64,000 nt of DNA from an uncultured Clostridia bacterium (GTDB lineage: Bacteria > Bacillota > Clostridia > Christensenellales > Borkfalkiaceae), in the NCBI GenBank assembly GCA_949290575.1, contig CASESJ010000005.1, forward strand, positions 1 through 64,000. The letters run 5' to 3'. A program made the translations under genes and the position numbers. Positions 33,573-42,862 of this stretch are shown piece by piece (the stretch's first letter is position 1; each line of letters starts with the position of its first letter). The notes below the pieces were generated by a model. The model searched no databases, was not told where the DNA came from, and worked only from the letters and a program-made list of their open reading frames with translations.

Positions 33573-34064
33573 GTGATCGGCGTAACCGTTATTGCTTGTT
33601 TAGTCATAGTTATGCTCTGCCTTATCGGCGTACTTTATCCCATGTGCAGCAACCTCCGCGGAGAAAACTTTTGCGGATTAATGTCGCGCGTCTGCGCTCG
33701 CATCTCCCGTTATTCCGGAATTGCTTTTGCCGTGATGCTGTTGGTTCTTTGCAACTACGGTCAGATTAAAGATATAATTAATGCTGTTTTGCCCGAGCAG
33801 AGCGTAAAAAATATAAAGTTTTTATTAACATTTGTGTTCGGCTCCTCCTCTGTATTTTCAGCTGTTCAATCGGCTGTGATTTATCTGCTCCTCATAAGCT
33901 GTCTGACAGGGCTCAGTGCTTTCTTTGCCATTAAGTTAAAGACTTTTCTCGCAGATAAAGTCAGGTCTTTCTCCGACAATCAGGACGCAAAAAATCCTGC
34001 ACCGCGCGAATACAGGCGTATATTATTAAGACCCTGCCTGGTTAACAGCAGGTACAATTCATAA
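33573..34064 (+). CDS. Small membrane protein of unknown function
   Basis: 163 residues with three hydrophobic stretches (residues about 3-23, 48-62, 108-130) and a basic C-terminus. It starts with GTG, 7 bp after GGAGG; an ATG-CTG-TGA triplet set lies between. I do not recognise it. It lies directly after a full-consensus promoter and before a hairpin, so it may be transcribed mostly alone, separate from the glycan operon. Base composition is closer to the backbone than the genes downstream. Confidence 0.72.
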   Translation: MIGVTVIACLVIVMLCLIGVLYPMCSNLRGENFCGLMSRVCARISRYSGIAFAVMLLVLCNYGQIKDIINAVLPEQSVKNIKFLLTFVFGSSSVFSAVQSAVIYLLLISCLTGLSAFFAIKLKTFLADKVRSFSDNQDAKNPAPREYRRILLRPCLVNSRYNS

Positions 34065-34075
34065 AACTCAATATT

Positions 34076-34103
34076 AACTCACGGCACACGTCGTGAGTTT
34101 TCG
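34076..34103 (+). terminator. Hairpin after the membrane protein gene
   Basis: 8-bp stem AACTCACG/CGTGAGTT with an 8-nt loop, followed by only two further T before CGG; a weak terminator or attenuator. Confidence 0.5.
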
Positions 34104-34156
34104 GCGTATTTGTCTTTTTGCTATTACAGTTTTTACATGCTCTGCATCAACAAAGT

Positions 34157-34186
34157 TTGACAAAATACGCTTTTTTGTTTTATAAC
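34157..34186 (+). promoter_or_regulatory. Promoter of the glycan operon
   Basis: TTGACA (34157-34162), 17-18 bp, TTATAA or TATAAC (34180-34186); predicted start near 34193, leading into hddA. Confidence 0.75.
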
Positions 34187-34234
34187 TAAACAATTTTAAT
34201 ATTGGCTATAGAAACAGATAAGGAATAAATAGAC

Positions 34235-35248
34235 ATGATAATAACTAAGACTCCATTTAGAATATCGTTTTTTGGCGGCGGCACAGATATACCGTCATAT
34301 TTCAACGAACATGGTGGCGCAGTTATCTCGACTTCTTTTGATAAATATGTGTATGTTACGGTGAGACATCTCCCTAGATTTTTCGACTATACTACTGAAG
34401 TAATTTATTCGAAATCAGAAAGAGTACGTAGTATAGAAGAAATTGAACATCCTATGGTTAGGCATGCGATTAAAATGCTTGATATGAAAGAACTCCATAT
34501 TGCTTATGATGCGGATCTGCCTGCTAGGACGGGATTAGGCACATCAAGCACTTTTGCCGTCGGGCTTTTAAATGCGTTTTATTGTTTGAAAGGAAAATAT
34601 GCTTCTAAAAAGCAATTAGCTAACGATGCAATTTACCTTGAAAGAACGCTCTGTAATGAAGCCGGAGGTTGGCAGGACCAAATCGCTGCATCATTTGGCG
34701 GACTTAACCGTATTGATTTTAAAGATAATAAATATCACGTTAATCCTATAATTATTTCGCCTGAACGCAAAAAGCTTCTTAATAACAATCTGATGCTTTT
34801 CTTTACCGGATTTACCAGGTTTTCGGCGGAAATTCAAAAGTCTACAACAGTAACTATGCAGGACAAGCTAAAACAGCTTGCGGAAATGTACTGCCTTGTT
34901 GATGAAGCTCAGGATGTTCTTGAGAATAAAAACAGGGATATAGATGATTTTGGAAGGTTGCTTGACCAAACCTGGAAGCTTAAACGTCAGACCGGTAGCA
35001 AAATTTCTACGGGTTCAATAGATGAACTCTATGAAAAAGGTTTAAAAGCCGGAGCTCTCGGTGGCAAGCTTTTAGGTGCTGGCGGCGGAGGTTTCTTATT
35101 GTTTTACGTTCAGCCTGAAAAGCAAGAAAGTGTACGTAACGCTTTCTCTCATCTTATGGAGGTTCCTTTTGAGTTTGAAAACAGCGGAACTCGGGTCATA
35201 TATTATTCGCCTGAATTCTTTGATGTAAATGAAAGCAGAGAGAAGTAA
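34235..35248 (+). CDS. hddA: D-glycero-D-manno-heptose 7-phosphate kinase (GHMP family)
   Basis: Phosphorylates the anomeric carbon of heptose 7-phosphate to make the 1,7-bisphosphate for GDP-heptose; 337 residues. The GHMP ATP motif is DLPARTGLGTSSTFAVGLL (about 94-112) and the C-terminal GGKLLGAGGGGFLLFYV (about 276-292) is the third GHMP motif. The opening TPFRISFFGGGTDIPSYF is typical of HddA. It is followed 3 bp later by the hddC-gmhB fusion and then gmhA, completing the pathway. Confidence 0.9.
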   Translation: MIITKTPFRISFFGGGTDIPSYFNEHGGAVISTSFDKYVYVTVRHLPRFFDYTTEVIYSKSERVRSIEEIEHPMVRHAIKMLDMKELHIAYDADLPARTGLGTSSTFAVGLLNAFYCLKGKYASKKQLANDAIYLERTLCNEAGGWQDQIAASFGGLNRIDFKDNKYHVNPIIISPERKKLLNNNLMLFFTGFTRFSAEIQKSTTVTMQDKLKQLAEMYCLVDEAQDVLENKNRDIDDFGRLLDQTWKLKRQTGSKISTGSIDELYEKGLKAGALGGKLLGAGGGGFLLFYVQPEKQESVRNAFSHLMEVPFEFENSGTRVIYYSPEFFDVNESREK

Positions 35249-35251
35249 TTT

Positions 35252-36547
35252 ATGAAGACGGTAATTATGGCGGGCGGAAAGGGTACGCGTATTACATCTA
35301 TTGCCAGCGATATACCTAAGCCGATGATAAAAATCGAAGGCGTACCCGTACTTGAACGCGAGATCGAATGTCTGAGAGTTCAGGGTTTCACTGATATAAT
35401 AATAACTGTCAGTCATCTCGGGAATATAATAATGGATTATTTCGGGGACGGCAGTAATATTTCCCCCGTCACCGGCAAGCCTTTTGGGGTTAAGATAGAA
35501 TATTATTTTGAAGAACAACCGCTGGGAAATGCCGGCGCTCTGTTTGAAATAAAAGATAAGCTTACAGATGATTTCCTTCTTTTAAATGCCGATTCTCTGT
35601 TTGATATAGATTTTAACAGGTTTGTAGCCTATCATAGAGAAAAGGGCGGACTTGTAACGCTTTTTACGCATCCAAACAACCATCCTTATGATAGCGGGCT
35701 AATTATAGCCGACGAAAACGGAGCGGTCACAAGCTGGCTTGCAAAAGAGGATGAAAGGCCTAAATATTACAGAAACAGGGTGAATGCCGGCCTACATATC
35801 ATATCTCCCGAGATTTTAAATCAAATTGTTTCTACCTTAAAAATTGACTTGGACAGACAACTGTTAAAGCCTCTTGCTAATACCGGGAAAATGTTTGTCT
35901 ATGATTCGCCGGAGTATGTAAAAGATATGGGCACACCCGACAGATTTTATTCTGTGTGTGAGGATGTCCGGAACGGAAAGGTCTCTGCAAGGAATTTAAA
36001 ATACAAGCAGAAGGCAATTTTTCTTGACCGTGACGGCACTATAAATAAGTATGTGGGGTTTCTTAAGGATATTGATGATTTTGAGCTTGAAAATGGCGTT
36101 ATTGAAGCTATAAAACTCATAAATAAAAGCGGTTATCTCACAATTGTGGTTACCAATCAACCCGTAATTGCTCGCGGAGAGGTAAGTTTGGCAGAACTTC
36201 AGAATATCCACAATAAAATGGAAACCTTGCTTGGGCTGGAAGGTGCTTACCTTGACGGAATATATTTTTGTCCACATCATCCGCATAGGGGATATCAGGG
36301 GGAAAGACCTGAATATAAAATTGACTGTCAATGCCGCAAACCTAAACCGGGAATGCTTTTAAAGGCTGCTGAGGATTTTAACATAGATTTGTCCAAGTCC
36401 TGGATGGTCGGCGACGGTGAAAACGATGTGATTTGCGGTAAAAATGGCGGTTGTCGAACTGCTGCAATTAATTGCGATTTTGGCGCAGATATAAAGGCAA
36501 ATAATTTGTACGAATGTGTAAGCAAAATTTTGTCGAAGGAGATTTAA
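35252..36547 (+). CDS. hddC-gmhB: Fusion: heptose 1-phosphate guanylyltransferase (HddC) and heptose bisphosphate phosphatase (GmhB)
   Basis: 431 residues. The N-terminal half (1-240) is a nucleotidyltransferase with MAGGKGTR (7-14) and the LLLNADSLFD metal region. The C-terminal half (from about 250) is a HAD-IIIA phosphatase with FLDRDGTINK, the TNQP motif and a Cys/His zinc loop (CPHHPH and CQCRKPKPG), as in GmhB. The two steps that flank each other in GDP-heptose synthesis, removal of the 7-phosphate and GMP transfer, are thus on one chain. Such fusions are known but uncommon. Confidence 0.88.
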   Translation: MKTVIMAGGKGTRITSIASDIPKPMIKIEGVPVLEREIECLRVQGFTDIIITVSHLGNIIMDYFGDGSNISPVTGKPFGVKIEYYFEEQPLGNAGALFEIKDKLTDDFLLLNADSLFDIDFNRFVAYHREKGGLVTLFTHPNNHPYDSGLIIADENGAVTSWLAKEDERPKYYRNRVNAGLHIISPEILNQIVSTLKIDLDRQLLKPLANTGKMFVYDSPEYVKDMGTPDRFYSVCEDVRNGKVSARNLKYKQKAIFLDRDGTINKYVGFLKDIDDFELENGVIEAIKLINKSGYLTIVVTNQPVIARGEVSLAELQNIHNKMETLLGLEGAYLDGIYFCPHHPHRGYQGERPEYKIDCQCRKPKPGMLLKAAEDFNIDLSKSWMVGDGENDVICGKNGGCRTAAINCDFGADIKANNLYECVSKILSKEI

Positions 36548-36550
36548 ATT

Positions 36551-37201
36551 ATGGAAGAGCGATTGCTTAAACATGTTGATTTATTGATAAAACGTTATCC
36601 CTGTCTCGAAGAGTGCAGGCAAGACATAATAGCTGCTTATGAGTTGTTAGAAAAATGCTATTCTGACGGGAACAAGCTGCTTGTAGCCGGTAACGGCGGA
36701 AGCTGTGCGGATAGCGAACATATAGTCGGCGAACTTATGAAAGGTTTCAAACTCCCTCGCAAGTGTTCTGCGGAATATGCGGAAAAATTAAAAGCTGTTG
36801 ACCCGGTAAGAGGTGCCGAGCTTGCAATGAGATTACAGGGGGGACTTCCTTCCATTGCTCTTGACGGACATCAAGGGTTAAATACCGCCTATATTAACGA
36901 TGTGGAAAATGGTGGGCTTTTGATGTATGCTCAGCAGGTGAACGGTTATGGCAAAGCGGGCGATATTTTCTTAGGCATCTCCACTTCCGGCAATTCTAAG
37001 AATGTTATGTATGCAACCGTAGTAGCTCACGCAAAGAATATGAAAGTTATAGGTTTGACTGGCGCAAAGGGCGGCGAATTGGCTAAAGTTGCGGATGTTG
37101 TAATTAAAGTTCCTGAAACTGAGACTTATATGATACAGGAATTACATCTCCCCCTCTACCACACACTTTGCTTGATGCTTGAAGACAGATTTTTTGGTTA
37201 A
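36551..37201 (+). CDS. gmhA: Sedoheptulose 7-phosphate isomerase
   Basis: First step of the heptose pathway: sedoheptulose 7-phosphate to D-glycero-D-manno-heptose 7-phosphate. 216 residues with a SIS fold; VAGNGGSCADSEHIVGEL (about 47-64) and ISTSGNSKNVMYA (about 143-155) bind the sugar phosphate. It lies 3 bp after the fusion gene. The backbone carries no other heptose gene in this window. Confidence 0.92.
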   Translation: MEERLLKHVDLLIKRYPCLEECRQDIIAAYELLEKCYSDGNKLLVAGNGGSCADSEHIVGELMKGFKLPRKCSAEYAEKLKAVDPVRGAELAMRLQGGLPSIALDGHQGLNTAYINDVENGGLLMYAQQVNGYGKAGDIFLGISTSGNSKNVMYATVVAHAKNMKVIGLTGAKGGELAKVADVVIKVPETETYMIQELHLPLYHTLCLMLEDRFFG

Positions 37202-37205
37202 TGAT

Positions 37206-37946
37206 ATGAAAAAGATAGCTTTTTTAAATACCTATGTAAATAACTGTACTATGGAAGAGTGTTTGGATGCGATTGAGGAAATTATCCAATCAAACAAGAA
37301 ATCATATATAGTAGCAGTTAACGTTGATGTAATAATGAAAATAGAAGACGATCAACTTCTTAAGGAAATTACAGATAAAGCAGATATGGTTCTTGTTGAT
37401 GGTAAACCCTTAATCTGGATAGCTAAAAAACATAAATTACCAATCACTGAAAAAATATCTGGTTCTGATATGGTTCCTTTGCTGTGCAAACGTGCAAGAG
37501 ATAAAGGCTACTCTATATTTATCCTTGGCGGTAAAGAAGGCGTAGCAGATAGGGCAAAGCAGAATCTGGAAGAAAAATTGCCAGGAATTAGAATAGTTGG
37601 GACTTATGCTCCTCCTTTAGGGTTTGAAAAGAGCCAAGAAGAAACAGATAAAATAAACGCATTGATTACAGGGGCTAATCCGGATATTCTGCTTGCTTGC
37701 CTAGGGTGTCCAAAGCAAGAGAAATTCATCTATGCGAATATTGACAAGTACTCAGCAAAAGTTTCAATCTGTGCTGGGGCAACTGTAGATTTTTTAGCAG
37801 GAAATATAAAACGTGCTCCTAAATGGATGAGCGACCATGGTTTAGAATGGCTTTATAGATTTTTCAAAGAACCCAAAAGGCTTTTCAAAAGATATTTCAT
37901 AGATGATATAAAAATTTTTAGTCTAGCGAAAAAATATAAACATTAA
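37206..37946 (+). CDS. tagA: WecG/TagA/CpsF family glycosyltransferase
   Basis: 246 residues, GT26. The family core is VNVDVIMKIEDDQLLKEIT, then ADMVLVDGKPLIWIAK and ILGGKEG, and the C-terminal GLEWLYRFFKEPKRL. TagA and WecG add N-acetylmannosamine to undecaprenyl-PP-GlcNAc, so this enzyme probably places the second sugar of the repeat unit on a host-made lipid-linked GlcNAc. The start at 37206 fits the family; an in-frame ATG 27 bp upstream would overlap gmhA. Confidence 0.88.
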   Translation: MKKIAFLNTYVNNCTMEECLDAIEEIIQSNKKSYIVAVNVDVIMKIEDDQLLKEITDKADMVLVDGKPLIWIAKKHKLPITEKISGSDMVPLLCKRARDKGYSIFILGGKEGVADRAKQNLEEKLPGIRIVGTYAPPLGFEKSQEETDKINALITGANPDILLACLGCPKQEKFIYANIDKYSAKVSICAGATVDFLAGNIKRAPKWMSDHGLEWLYRFFKEPKRLFKRYFIDDIKIFSLAKKYKH

Positions 37947-37960
37947 TAAAGGATATTAAT

Positions 37961-38884
37961 ATGAGCGGTTTTAAAAATATAGGGGTAAATGCTTATTTTA
38001 AAAGATATGGCATTAAGTACGGTCTATATAGAAGTATTTTCTTGGCTAATCCTATCCATTTTATTACATCATATGATAATAAAAAACTTTTATATTATGT
38101 TAAAGTTAAAAAAAAATTAGAACATAAATATTCTAAATATTTAAATATTGATTGCACAGGCTTTTACTATAATGACTGTTACATTAATAATCCAATTTGG
38201 ATATATTGGAAACAAGGAATCGAAAACACGCCTCAAATAGTTAAAAAATGTATTAATTCTATAATTAAATATGCTGATTCCACTGTAATATTACTTGATG
38301 ATCATAATTTAAGTGAATATTTAACACTCCCAAACTTTATTATACAAAAAAACAAAGAAGGTAAAATTTCAGATGCAGTATTCGCTGATTTTATTAGGCT
38401 TGCGTTATTAAATCATTTCGGCGGCACCTGGATTGACGCTACTGTTTTATTGACTGATAAATTACCCAAATATGCAATAGAATCTGATTTTTTTGTTTAT
38501 AGAGATTCGTTGGGACAAATCGATAATCCAGCCATTTTTTGTAATTGGTTTATTCATAGTTCTCCACACAATCAAATTATCAATGGCACTTTAAACATGC
38601 TATACGCATATTGGAAAAAAGAAAACCATGTAATTGAATACCTTTGCTCTTATATATTTATGAGAATAGCCTATGAAAAAATTAAAATGCCCTCCATATG
38701 GTTTCCATATGTTAATAGCGATTACTGCTATCAATATCTCAATATGTTAGATAAAAAATATTCAGATAAAGAATATGAACATTTAATAAATTTAACTAGC
38801 GTGCATAAACTGACATACAAATTAAAGGATGAGCTATCAACCATGAAAAACACCTTTTACAATAAATTAATGTCGGAGGAGTAA
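37961..38884 (+). CDS. Capsular polysaccharide synthesis glycosyltransferase (GT32-like)
   Basis: 307 residues. The fold shows PIWIYWKQGIENTPQIVKKC (about 72-91) and DFIRLALLNHFGGTWIDATV (about 140-159), the DxD-like signature of GT32 and Caps_synth enzymes. Donor and acceptor unknown. Codon use is strongly AT-biased, unlike the upstream heptose genes, marking a change of origin inside the operon. Confidence 0.82.
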   Translation: MSGFKNIGVNAYFKRYGIKYGLYRSIFLANPIHFITSYDNKKLLYYVKVKKKLEHKYSKYLNIDCTGFYYNDCYINNPIWIYWKQGIENTPQIVKKCINSIIKYADSTVILLDDHNLSEYLTLPNFIIQKNKEGKISDAVFADFIRLALLNHFGGTWIDATVLLTDKLPKYAIESDFFVYRDSLGQIDNPAIFCNWFIHSSPHNQIINGTLNMLYAYWKKENHVIEYLCSYIFMRIAYEKIKMPSIWFPYVNSDYCYQYLNMLDKKYSDKEYEHLINLTSVHKLTYKLKDELSTMKNTFYNKLMSEE

Positions 38885-38891
38885 AAGTACC

Positions 38892-39422
38892 TTGAAAAAG
38901 ATATTCAAAATGTTTGGGTATGTTCTATATGTAACTACTAGCTGGCTTCCGCATTATCAATTACATTATTCGTGGCCAATCACAACTTTTATACGAAGAT
39001 TATCCGCTAAGTTAATGTTCGAAAAATGCGGTAAAAAAGTCGATATCGGAAGAAAAATATCTTTTTCATCTAGAGTTTCTCTTGGGGACCGATCTTCAAT
39101 CGGCGATAACGCTTTCATTTTAGGTGAAGTATCAATAGGTAAAGACGTCATGATGGCAGCAAATTGTGCATTAATTGCCTCTAATCATATTACAGAAAGA
39201 ATAGACATACCAATGAACAAACAAGGCGGTACAGATGAACCTATTTTTATTGGCGATGATGTATGGTTATGTTATGGATGTACTATTTGTGCAGGCGTTA
39301 AAATCGGCACTGGTGCTGTTGTAGCCGCAGGCGCAGTTGTCACAAAAGATGTGCCAGAATATGCTGTAGTCGGCGGGGTGCCAGCCAGAGTCATAAAATA
39401 TAGAAATGTTACACAAAAATAA
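38892..39422 (+). CDS. Hexapeptide-repeat acetyltransferase
   Basis: 176 residues, left-handed beta-helix type (LbH), probably O-acetylating a sugar of the glycan. Repeats run from about residue 52 (DIGRKISFSSRVSLGDRSSIG) to 160, with the WLCYGCTICAGVKIGTGAVVAAGAVVTKDVP block near the end. Start is TTG, with GGAGGAG about 10 bp upstream overlapping the previous gene. An alternative is transfer of another acyl group. Confidence 0.86.
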   Translation: MKKIFKMFGYVLYVTTSWLPHYQLHYSWPITTFIRRLSAKLMFEKCGKKVDIGRKISFSSRVSLGDRSSIGDNAFILGEVSIGKDVMMAANCALIASNHITERIDIPMNKQGGTDEPIFIGDDVWLCYGCTICAGVKIGTGAVVAAGAVVTKDVPEYAVVGGVPARVIKYRNVTQK

Positions 39423-39465
39423 ACTGTTTTTATAATTAATCAATTTTTTATCCTAAGGTAAATTT

Positions 39466-40536
39466 ATGAATGTTCTTATGATCGGTGTTGATGAAACTTC
39501 AGTTGGTGGAATGCTTACTGTTGTCAATAATTATAGAAATAATAGAGAGTTTTGCAAAAAAGTTAATTTACAGTATATTGCAACTGTAATAAGAGCTGGT
39601 AAATTCAAAAAATTATTTACCTTTTTGTCTAAAATCCCTAGAATTATTTCTATGATAAAAAAAGAAAAAATAGATATTGTGCATGTACATATGGCTGAAA
39701 GAGGCAGCGTCTTTAGAGAAGGTTTTGTTGTCTGGCTAGCAAAGAAAAAAGGTTGCAAAACTATTATTCATATGCATGGCGCAACAATAGAAGATTGGTA
39801 TCGGCGTCAAAATAAAGTTGTAAAGCGTATAGTCAAAAAAATTTTTTGTCTGCCTGACAAAATGCTAGTTTTAGGTGAAAACTGGCGTCCATTTATTGAA
39901 AATGTGGTAGGAGAAAAGTTTAAAAATAAAGTAACCGTACTATACAACGCCGTTGATGTTGCCGATACTAATCAATATAATGTTAATGCCTCAAATGTGT
40001 TATTTTATGGCATGCTAATTCAACGAAAAGGCATAGATGACCTTCTATTAGCATTCAAGGGCATTTTGGACAAAATACCTAAACACATAATGTTAATATT
40101 GTATGGTGATGATTATGATTCTGAAGAAAAAATTAACGATAAGATCAAAAGATTTGGTTTAATAGAACGCGCTCATTATAACGGATGGCTAACTAATGAA
40201 AATCGAGAAAGTGTATTTAAAAACACTATTGTAAATGTCCTTCCTTCTTATAATGAAGGCTTACCAATGACCATCTTAGAAAGTATGGGATATGGCATAC
40301 CTAATATATCCACTAATATTGCGGCAATTCCTGAAGCTATTGATAATGGGATAAACGGATTTCTAATAACTCCAGGAGATACCGAATCTTTATCTAATAG
40401 ATTACTTGAAATAATTAACAATGAAAGTCTTCGTAGAGAAATGAGTAATGCGGCTTATCAAAAAGCAAAAGATAATTTTTCTCTATTTAATCATTTTAGG
40501 CAATTAATTTCGATATATAATGATATTTTAAATTAA
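39466..40536 (+). CDS. Glycosyltransferase family 4
   Basis: 356 residues, GT-B fold, retaining enzyme. N-terminal GVDETSVGGMLTVVNNY is the acceptor-side glycine loop; the C-terminal donor site has YNEGLPMTILESMGYGIPNISTN (about 262-284) with the GT4 E-x7-E motif. It extends the repeat unit at the cytoplasmic face. Sugar specificity cannot be read. Confidence 0.9.
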   Translation: MNVLMIGVDETSVGGMLTVVNNYRNNREFCKKVNLQYIATVIRAGKFKKLFTFLSKIPRIISMIKKEKIDIVHVHMAERGSVFREGFVVWLAKKKGCKTIIHMHGATIEDWYRRQNKVVKRIVKKIFCLPDKMLVLGENWRPFIENVVGEKFKNKVTVLYNAVDVADTNQYNVNASNVLFYGMLIQRKGIDDLLLAFKGILDKIPKHIMLILYGDDYDSEEKINDKIKRFGLIERAHYNGWLTNENRESVFKNTIVNVLPSYNEGLPMTILESMGYGIPNISTNIAAIPEAIDNGINGFLITPGDTESLSNRLLEIINNESLRREMSNAAYQKAKDNFSLFNHFRQLISIYNDILN

Positions 40537-40561
40537 TTAATTGATGAGGTTAATTTAACTT

Positions 40562-41659
40562 ATGAGGGTTTTGCATGTTCTATTCGGAGGAAATATTGGC
40601 GGAATTGAAAAGTTATGCTTGAATTTTGCTAAAAAACAGAAAGATTACGGATTTATTTTTATAAAAAATGAAGGTGAATTAATTGAAAAATTTCAGGCTG
40701 TAAATGAAAATATATACATTTTTAGTAACGCGCATAGAGTTACTTTGTTTGAAATAGACTTATTAGTCAAATATATCAATGCAATTGCGCTTAATAATAA
40801 TTATGATTCTATTGTTTTTCATCATAGTGGCGCATTTATATGGCTCACGGCTAAAAGATTAAAGAAAAAAAATAAAAGATTAAAAATTTTAATATATGCT
40901 CATTCAAATTTAGAAGATTTATTTGTTACTTCAAAATCTATACTAAAGACTTATATGAATAAGCTTTCATTTTATTTTGCAGCAAATAAGGTTGATGGTA
41001 TAATAGCTATTTCTGAATTTGTACTGCATAGTATTATAAAGCAATTCCCTTCTTTGGGAAATAAAGTTCATATTAATTATAACGGTATAGAGCTAGATGC
41101 ATTCTTACTTTTAGATAAAGAGAAATCTTTTGATAAATTGCGATTGGTCTATGTTGGTAGACTGATTGAACAAAAAGGAGTTCAAGATGTAATTAAATCA
41201 TTGGCTGATTGCGATGGTTTATTGTATACTTTTGATATAATTGGTGATGGTCCTTATAGGAATACACTTGAATTATTAGTAAAAAATTTGAGCTTATCAA
41301 AAAAAATTACATTTTTAGGTGCACAAGATAATATCGCTAGTATTTTGTTAAATTATGATTATTTCATACATTTGCCTAAATGGGAGGAAGGATTTGGTAT
41401 AACCATTATTGAAGCATTAGCTAGCAATTTGATTTGCATCGTTAATAACAGGGGTGCAATACCTGAGCTTATAAAGGACGGGGAAAATGGTTTTGTCCTT
41501 GATAGTGGTAAAGATTATAATTTAAAAGCTTTATTTTTAGATATTAAAAATGGCAAATATGATTTGGGGAAAATTAGTCATAATGCGCGTATGAGCGTTC
41601 AGAAATTTGACATAAACAATACCATAGCTAGATTGGAAAACATAATAAGTAAATTATAA
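40562..41659 (+). CDS. Glycosyltransferase family 4
   Basis: 365 residues, second GT4 of the locus. LHVLFGGNIGGIEKLCLNFA at the start and WEEGFGITIIEALASNLICIVNN near residues 278-300 give the acceptor and E-x7-E donor motifs; VYVGRLIEQKGVQDVI (about 197-212) is the linker strand of the C-domain. It follows the previous gene after 25 bp. Confidence 0.9.
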   Translation: MRVLHVLFGGNIGGIEKLCLNFAKKQKDYGFIFIKNEGELIEKFQAVNENIYIFSNAHRVTLFEIDLLVKYINAIALNNNYDSIVFHHSGAFIWLTAKRLKKKNKRLKILIYAHSNLEDLFVTSKSILKTYMNKLSFYFAANKVDGIIAISEFVLHSIIKQFPSLGNKVHINYNGIELDAFLLLDKEKSFDKLRLVYVGRLIEQKGVQDVIKSLADCDGLLYTFDIIGDGPYRNTLELLVKNLSLSKKITFLGAQDNIASILLNYDYFIHLPKWEEGFGITIIEALASNLICIVNNRGAIPELIKDGENGFVLDSGKDYNLKALFLDIKNGKYDLGKISHNARMSVQKFDINNTIARLENIISKL

Positions 41660-41681
41660 TTATATAGGAAGAATTATTTAA

Positions 41682-42836
41682 TTGAAAGATTTATATATTC
41701 AAAAATTAGGCTATAGACGCTTTGTTTTATATTTTGGAATTTTAATTTTAACTTTTAAAACAACCTGTTCAATATCCTCAATAATAGTAATCTCAAATAT
41801 ATTTGATGATATTTTATCCATTAGCTCTGCTGCTATTCTTTGTGTTTATACAGTTAGCCAAATTAAAAATTTTAAATTGCTAATTTTGTATTTACTTTTT
41901 ATGGGGTTAGGACTTTTGAGTGCAAATATTACTGGACAATCTGTAATTCTAATTACTATTATTACTATTTTTGCTTTATGTAGCGAACAAATTGATAACG
42001 CAATTAAATTTATTTTTTATTTTGAAGTAATATTTCTTATTATTAATATTAGTATTTTTGTATTGCTTTGCTTATTCGGTTCTTATTCATTTTTTAAAAA
42101 CTATGGCGGTAGAATAAGATGTGATTTTGGGTTTAATCATCCTAATGTTTTTTCATCGTTTTTATTCAACATAATTTTAATGTGGATATGGTTGAATTAT
42201 AAAAAAATAACTGCAAGACATTATATTTCAATTATATTTATTAGTATTATTGCTTACTTATTTAGTGGAACTAGAACATCATTAGTTTTAAGTATTTTAA
42301 CGATACTTTTATTATTTGTTTCTAAAAGAAGTAAAAAGAGTAAATTTCTTTTTTATACCGCATCTGTTATTGTGCCTTTAATTTCTATTTTAATAATGTT
42401 TTGTATAGTTTACTATACAAGTGATATAGCTATTATAAATTACATTGATAAGTTATTATCGGCAAGAATAAGACTTGGGGCATATGCCTATGAAAATTTT
42501 GGCATAACCTTTTTTGGACAAAATCTTGAAAATATTAATGTTACTTGGGATCCTTATTGGGGATTTAATGAGTTCACATTTGATTGCTCATATTCATATT
42601 TGATTATGAATAATGGGTTAATATGGCTATTGATTATTAGCTTGTTTTTTTGTTTTTTAGCTAAAAGAAAAAATAATAAAATTAATTTATTTATAATAAT
42701 TTGGAGCTTGTATGCAATAACTGAAATTCATGGATTGAATTGTTTTTATTGCTTTCCTATTTTACTGATAGCTTATTTCGTTTTTTATAACAATAAAGAA
42801 ATGCAAATTTATGCTCGTAATAAGCAAGCTATTTAA
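41682..42836 (+). CDS. wzy: Wzy-type polysaccharide polymerase
   Basis: 384 residues with about ten hydrophobic segments and a larger external loop around residues 250-305 (SARIRLGAYAYENFGITFFGQN), the topology of O-antigen/capsule polymerases. RXXXXXNPN-type residues around RIRCDFGFNHPNVFSSFL fit a family hallmark. Start is TTG. It polymerises flipped repeat units outside the membrane, working with the Wzx gene two places downstream. Confidence 0.8.
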   Translation: MKDLYIQKLGYRRFVLYFGILILTFKTTCSISSIIVISNIFDDILSISSAAILCVYTVSQIKNFKLLILYLLFMGLGLLSANITGQSVILITIITIFALCSEQIDNAIKFIFYFEVIFLIINISIFVLLCLFGSYSFFKNYGGRIRCDFGFNHPNVFSSFLFNIILMWIWLNYKKITARHYISIIFISIIAYLFSGTRTSLVLSILTILLLFVSKRSKKSKFLFYTASVIVPLISILIMFCIVYYTSDIAIINYIDKLLSARIRLGAYAYENFGITFFGQNLENINVTWDPYWGFNEFTFDCSYSYLIMNNGLIWLLIISLFFCFLAKRKNNKINLFIIIWSLYAITEIHGLNCFYCFPILLIAYFVFYNNKEMQIYARNKQAI

Positions 42837-42862
42837 TTATAAGTTTTTAAGGATTTTATTGT

